Shown here piece after piece: positions 59,190 through 64,000 of a stretch of 64,000 bases of DNA. Within the stretch, counting starts at the first letter, position 1, and each line of letters begins with the position of its first letter. The stretch lies in the NCBI GenBank assembly GCA_037043235.1, contig JAWRVZ010000030.1:523501-587500 (forward strand), read 5' to 3'. A program made the translations under genes and the position numbers. The DNA is from Rhodeus uyekii. Taxonomy: Eukaryota > Chordata > Actinopteri > Cypriniformes > Acheilognathidae. The notes below the pieces were generated by a model. That model was given only the letters and a program-made list of their open reading frames with translations, had not been told where the DNA came from and ran no database searches.

Positions 59190-59357
59190 CTTTCCTGTAG
59201 CTCAAACAGTAGCATATTGGTGCTAACAACACCATGGTCATGGGTTTGATCCCTAGGGAAAGCAAGAACTGATTAGAATGTCAATGTGTTTCTTGAATGC
59301 AATGCAAGTCGCTTTGAATAAAAGCGTCTGATAAATGCATAAATATAAATGTAAATG
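59190..59357 (+). repeat. tRNA-derived SINE
   Basis: CCTGTAGCTCAAACAGTAGC (A-box like), GGTCATGGGTTTGATCCC (B box), a body AGGGAAAGCAAGAACTGATT, and the tail GTCGCTTTGAATAAAAGCGT followed by an AAATG-rich end. Internal Pol III promoter layout of a tRNA-derived SINE; the tail is shared with fish LINE ends. Confidence 0.82.
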
Positions 59358-59478
59358 CTACTTTGAAATCCATCCATCCCTCATTCCCTCCATCCATACA
59401 TAATGGTACACAAGTTTTAGTTATTTTAAACAACTGTATACAAGATTAAAAAATTTTTTTTATTGAAATGAGACTTTT

Positions 59479-60415
59479 ACACTCTAAAAATGCGGGTTTA
59501 AAAAACATTTCTAAGATATTTGGCAACCCAGCTCTGGTTAAAAATCGGTCAAAATACATCCTGGGTTGTTTTTGACATAGTTCTTCAACCTGATATTGAA
59601 GGCTTTCTTTTTAAACATTACAAATTCACTCTAAAATCTCTTATATGCCTATATATAGAACAGGAGCAGTTTATATACAATATTATTTATCCAATTGCAA
59701 GTCTTTTACGGTCATAAAATACTAAGTAGATGTTTAGATTATGATTGGAGCAGCAAGAGCATCCAAAGGGAATCTGGGAAGAAAATTAGTATCAGTAAAC
59801 GTTTGTTAAATGACAATCTTGTTTATTCATGTTTGAAAAGTTTCATCGAAAACAGCTTTTCCATTCTAGCATTTAAAGTTTCAGCCCTTCAAACGCATAG
59901 CGCGAATACAGATACGATGCTAGCGCACTAGATCAAGATCCAATAGCGATCATGTAGTGTTTCACAAAGAAACAGATGTGTTTTAGCCCTGGTCCGCATT
60001 CCTTTGATGCTCATCGTCATTCACTTTGAGAGCAGATCCGGTTTATTGTAGAAGGCTAGTGTGTCAAACAGAGGTTAGCTGCGACATACATGTAAACAAA
60101 GAAGGTAAAATGTAAGACTAAAGACGCTTTATAATTGTAATACATAGGACAGAAATACAATGCCACACAAACCTTATTTTCATTCAGGAATTTTTTTCTC
60201 AACACAAAATGAACATTGACGCATATATCCAGTTTGAACCAGTTTGGCCCAGACTTCCCAACATTGACCCAGTGCTAGTGGCTTCATCATTTGTATTGAC
60301 TGAGTTTACAGGGAAAACTACCCAGAAATGTTCAAAATAGCCCAATAAAATGACCTAACAGGCTGAACCCAGCAATTGGGGTAAAATATAAGCAATATCC
60401 AGCCATTTTTACTGG
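59479..60415. repeat. Possible decayed MITE with AACCCAGC ends
   Basis: The left side has ACACTCTAAAAATGCGGG and CAACCCAGC; the right side has GGCTGAACCCAGCAATTGGG and CCAGCCATTTTTA. These wordings recall a common fish MITE, but the ends are diverged and no duplication is visible. Confidence 0.35.
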
Positions 60416-61084
60416 AGCCCCATTTATTGGTCATTTGCCATTGATCAGACAAACAGTTTGTCGTGCGTCAAACTCACAACATTAGTTGAACAAGTTGACA
60501 TGCTGAATTGCTGAAACAGACAATGCAATGTTTTAAAAGCGACGCTCCTCTGGAAGCCAACATACAAATGGCTTACTTAGTAAATTCTGCACAGTAAAGT
60601 GGCATCGGAAAGCTGCTTTAACATCCTGATGAATAATGGACCATCTGCCCCTCCATCCTGTTGTGGTTCGACTGGAGTTGGGGTTAAAAAAGGTGTGGTT
60701 TAGGAAGAGTGACATGATATCACTGCTCACCAGCCTACAACTGTCTGCCAGATCCACAGTCTGTCAGGATATGATCTCATGCGCTTGTCATCAAGCTCGC
60801 CGCTGCCGGTTTTATTGTTTTATACTGGCTTTATTACCACTGCAGTGACTCAAAATCAGAGCCTTTCTAGACATTCAGGCAAAACATGCAAACATCCTTT
60901 GAACGCTGTAGACTGCAGGCAGTGGGTGATTTGTGTTTCATGCAGTTGTCTAATTTTTCTTAACATTCATGTAAATTACATTTAGTGATTATTACACAGC
61001 TTTTTGGATTAGTTGATTCTGATTGAGAGTAATTCTAGCTGTGCTAGTTTTGTTTTGCTACTGTATGGCTTTGTTACTGCTTGC

Positions 61085-61450
61085 TCAACAATCATGCATT
61101 TTATTTTATTAAAAATGTTATTGTAATAATAAAAATATTGTGAAATATTACAATTTTAAGTAACAGTTTTCTGTTTTAATATATATATTTTTTAATTGTT
61201 GAAATTTAATACAGCTTTAGATTTTTGTGGAAACCACAATCTTTTTTTAGGATTCTTTGAAAATGAATTTTAAAAGAACAGCGTTTGAAAAATAAAGTCT
61301 TAGTGTCTTAAAAGACAGTAAAAGTATTTACTGTCATATTTGATCAGTTTAATGCATCCTTACTGAATAGAAGTATTTTTTTAAAGTATCAAAGTTTTAT
61401 ACAGTAGTGTAAACAGCATTTATTAATTTTTTATAGCATATTTTAAACAC
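61085..61450. repeat. Dispersed cyprinid-type repeat fragment
   Basis: Shares TTGTGGAAACCACAATC, AGGATTCTTTGAAAATGAAT, TTAAAAGAACAGCGTTTGAA, TTTGATCAGTTTAATGCATC and CTTACTGAATAGAAGTATTT with the family seen at 7830-8075 and 25689-26230. Confidence 0.65.
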
Positions 61451-62485
61451 TTAATTCTATTAATTGTCTGAGAAAAAAACGACGTATATGATATATATAT
61501 ATATATATTTATACTCACATATTATACACACATTTATTGCTCACATATCTCATTTAATTGTATGAGAAAATGAATACAATTTTATTTAAATTTGCATTCA
61601 GTTTCACAATGGAGTCCCACATTGGGCAGCAGTTAAATAAAGTTCTTCCTTACTACATTTTTGGGCTGTTTTCATGGGTGGTGTTGTGGTTTCACTACCG
61701 GATTCTGTGGTAAATACTTGGAGCTGTTGCTCAGTCTGAGCAGTGTGAGCTCCTGATCCAGACTGTGTGAGCCCATGTGAAGAGGCGCTGTTTTTCCCAT
61801 TGGGAAAGTCAAATTCTTCTCTTTGTGTGTGTTTGAGGATGTGTGCAGTCTCATTACAGCCGTGACTGTGACTCATGATGACTTGGGCAACGTATACTAA
61901 TCACACAGTGGCATAACCAGGACTTCTGTTCCACTAAATGATAAATGATTTTATTCCCGTACAGGCCTGAATGCTTCTTTCCTGGTGGTCTGCTTCAGTC
62001 GAACGAATAGCTTTCTCTAAGTGCTGTGATGTCTAATTGAGGAAACTGCAAAAGCAAACTTTTGTTCACATGTCACGAATATGCTACAAGTGTGTCTGGG
62101 TTGAAGTTATTGAGGTGGTCTCTGTTCCACTGGGCTTTGTGTAAAGTGACTGTTGGTCCAACACATACTGTGGCTTTCACCAGGAAATCTCACCTGGCAG
62201 GTCATGCCGCCAATTCCTCTCCTGCATGCTGACTTTTCCATGGTTTAAAAGAGGCTGAACCAGTGTGTTAGTGGCGAGGGGATTTTGCAGCAGATATTTG
62301 GATTTTAAACAAAGGTACAGACTCATAAAGGTGCAGATTTTTTGATTGCTCAGATGATGTTCTTTCATCACCCTGTAGATTTAATGTTCTCAGTTAGTAT
62401 TACATTTGTCTTAGATGTTTCTACTAAAATTTGAATGACGATTATTGCACTCAATTTGATTTCATTTGGAGGGAAAAACTAAGTA
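61451..62485. other. mical2 intron, nothing recognised
   Basis: Short AT run at 61489-61508. The minus-strand open frame 61876-61604 (90 residues) has no recognisable family pattern, and no splice logic connects it to mical2. Confidence 0.4.
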
Positions 62486-63146
62486 CAGTAATACCTTGAG
62501 ATACGAGCGTTGCGACATATGAGTATTCCAAGATACGAGTAAGCCTTCGAGCTAATTTTTGCTTTGAGATACGAGTAAATATTTGAGATACGAGCAGCTT
62601 ACAGACGCTAGAGGTGTTCAGCACTCGGAGCAGCTCAAGCGCCTCATTTATGGGTAATTGCATATAATCTCCACTAGAGGCAGCTTGGTTTTACAGCGGG
62701 AGGTTACCGACGAGTGATTCACGAGTATTAAGCTGAGAGCAGCACGAGTTATGAGTGTTCAATAATAATAAATATGAGCTTCTGAGTCTATCAATACACA
62801 ACACAGGAAGAAACACTACACTTCCGTATTGTGTTTGCGTTATCTATGCTATCCCTCCATCCTCTTCCTCCTTCTCCTCCGCACATGCACTGTATCGTGT
62901 GTCTCGAAGGTAAGAACTCATAATTAAAACCACATTTTATTTTAGATCACAAGAATCCTTATATATTATAATTTTAGGTGTCTGTGTATGTCTATAGAGC
63001 AATTAAAAAGTTTTTTTCACATTGTTTTTAGAGGGACTGATTAAAAAAAAAGTTATTTCTTATGGGAGAAATGATTTGCGATACGAGCAATTCGAGTTAC
63101 GAGCTTGTCCTGGAACCAATAATGCTCATATCTCAAGGTATTACTG
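62486..63146 (-). mobile_element. Tigger-like MITE, family A, copy 6 (inverted)
   Basis: CAGTAATACCTTGAGATACG ... CTCAAGGTATTACTG between TA (62484-62485, 63147-63148). Interior reversed relative to copies 1-4, like copy 5. In the mical2 intron. Confidence 0.82.
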
Positions 63147-63542
63147 TATTGCAATTTTAAAGAACTGTCTTTTTTTATTATTATGGGCGAAAACAGCTAC
63201 AAAGGTTTGCCTATGATTTTGAGCACCCACTGATGGACAGGAAACATGCTGACTCAACAGGAAACTACTGATCTGCTCGGTTTCAGGGTGGGAATGAGCA
63301 GAAACAAAAGAGTGATCATTGTGTTCATATCTGCTCTGACTGATGGAGCATTTCATTAGTCTGTGGTGATGGTAAGTCTTCTCCCCTGAGTGCTTGCGTG
63401 GCTCTGTCTGTTCTGAATAGGCTGCCTTTGTTCATACTCTGTGGCATTTAGTTAAGGTAAAGTCAAACAGAGACGGTGTACCTGGCCTGTCAGTATGTGC
63501 TAGTGGTAACTGGTCCATCCAGTATAACAGATGAAAACATCA

Positions 63543-63724
63543 GTGTGTGTATTTTTGAGTAACAGAGATGAAAGTATCAATAGAAACTGTATATTTTTAA
63601 GAAACCAAATTAGAGGTATCAAAGTGTGTCTGTATGTTTGTGAGTAACGGGTTTGAAATGATCAATAGATCTGTGTGTATGTTTGAGCAACAGAGATGAA
63701 AGTATCAATAGAAACTGCGTATTT
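63543..63724. repeat. Imperfect tandem repeat, three units
   Basis: Units 63543-63596 and 63671-63724 share GTAT.TTTGAG.AACAGAGA and TGAAAGTATCAATAGAAACT almost exactly; a more diverged unit lies between them (63625-63671). Unit length roughly 60-65 nt. Confidence 0.75.
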
Positions 63725-64000
63725 CAACACGACAAGATCAAAATCAGAAGCAGCAGTGCAGGGACGGACCTGTCCAGACACCTGCGCCCGCCAGCCTCAT
63801 ACCTGAGACACTGATGAATAACAGACTTCCGGCAGTCAGGCATTTAATACTTGCTCGCTATCTCTATATGTGTTCCCCCAACCCAACGCTTTCTTCACTG
63901 TTGCTACACACTGCTGTCGATGCTTTCAGCCCTGTTACTCACAAACACACAAGCACATTCCTGTCGATATTTGCAATTTTTTCATGTTAAAATACACAGT
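63725..64000. other. mical2 intron to window end, nothing recognised
   Basis: No splice-bounded continuation of MICAL2 was seen; the next coding exon must lie beyond the window. Confidence 0.4.

Noticed and set aside
59190..59357. Functional tRNA gene
   Set aside because: Box-like motifs are present, but there is no foldable cloverleaf, and the body and tail are those of a SINE.
61604..61876. 90-residue minus-strand open frame as a possible gene
   Set aside because: No family resemblance, no supporting splice sites or neighbours; frames of this length occur by chance in the region.
63720..63860. Second mical2 coding exon near the window end
   Set aside because: The translation contains no GxGxxG-type FAD motif and no suitable acceptor-donor pair.

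Overview
The window is vertebrate nuclear DNA, almost certainly from a teleost fish and probably a cyprinid. Genes are split into short exons with GT-AG introns, intergenic DNA is AT-rich, and it is crowded with fish-type repeats: Tigger-like MITEs, hAT and Harbinger MITEs, Tc1, L2 LINEs, tRNA-derived SINEs, a Ty3 retrotransposon and many microsatellites. The protein-coding content is three genes in the order usp47 (+), dkk3 (-), mical2 (+). The same order and orientation is known for human USP47-DKK3-MICAL2, which supports all three calls.

Layout. (1) 69-20942, + strand: the last 16 coding exons of usp47 (840 residues, reading-frame phases all consistent), from the end of the USP catalytic domain to the stop codon. 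The 5' part of the gene lies left of the window. The intron 8628-18782 has been expanded by an 8.1-kb hAT-type insertion with a perfect 8-bp target duplication, inside which sits a decayed Ty3/gypsy retrotransposon whose Gag is of the kind that gave rise to PNMA/ZCCHC genes. (2) 24443-33638, - strand: complete coding sequence of a dickkopf-3 gene in 7 coding exons (291 residues), convergent with usp47. (3) 34.2-54.9 kb: gene-free, with L2 LINE relics, MITEs, a second Tc1 copy and two copies of a Tigger-like element. A TATA/CCAAT-type candidate promoter at about 37.3 kb may serve mical2. (4) 54978-55339, + strand: first coding exon of mical2, followed by its intron to the end of the window, which holds an L2 copy, MITEs, a SINE and a short tandem repeat.

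The three genes are not a pathway. USP47 is a nuclear/cytoplasmic deubiquitinase, DKK3 a secreted glycoprotein of the dickkopf family, and MICAL2 a flavin monooxygenase acting on actin. The most unusual structures are in the mobile DNA: a 112-bp perfect palindrome formed from the LTR end next to an 18-nt primer-binding site matching tRNA-Arg(ACG); six copies of one Tigger-like MITE; and a 16-bp subterminal repeat expanded to seven copies. I found no evidence for a new multi-gene system. Exon coordinates were derived by hand from splice signals and remembered protein families, without database searches.
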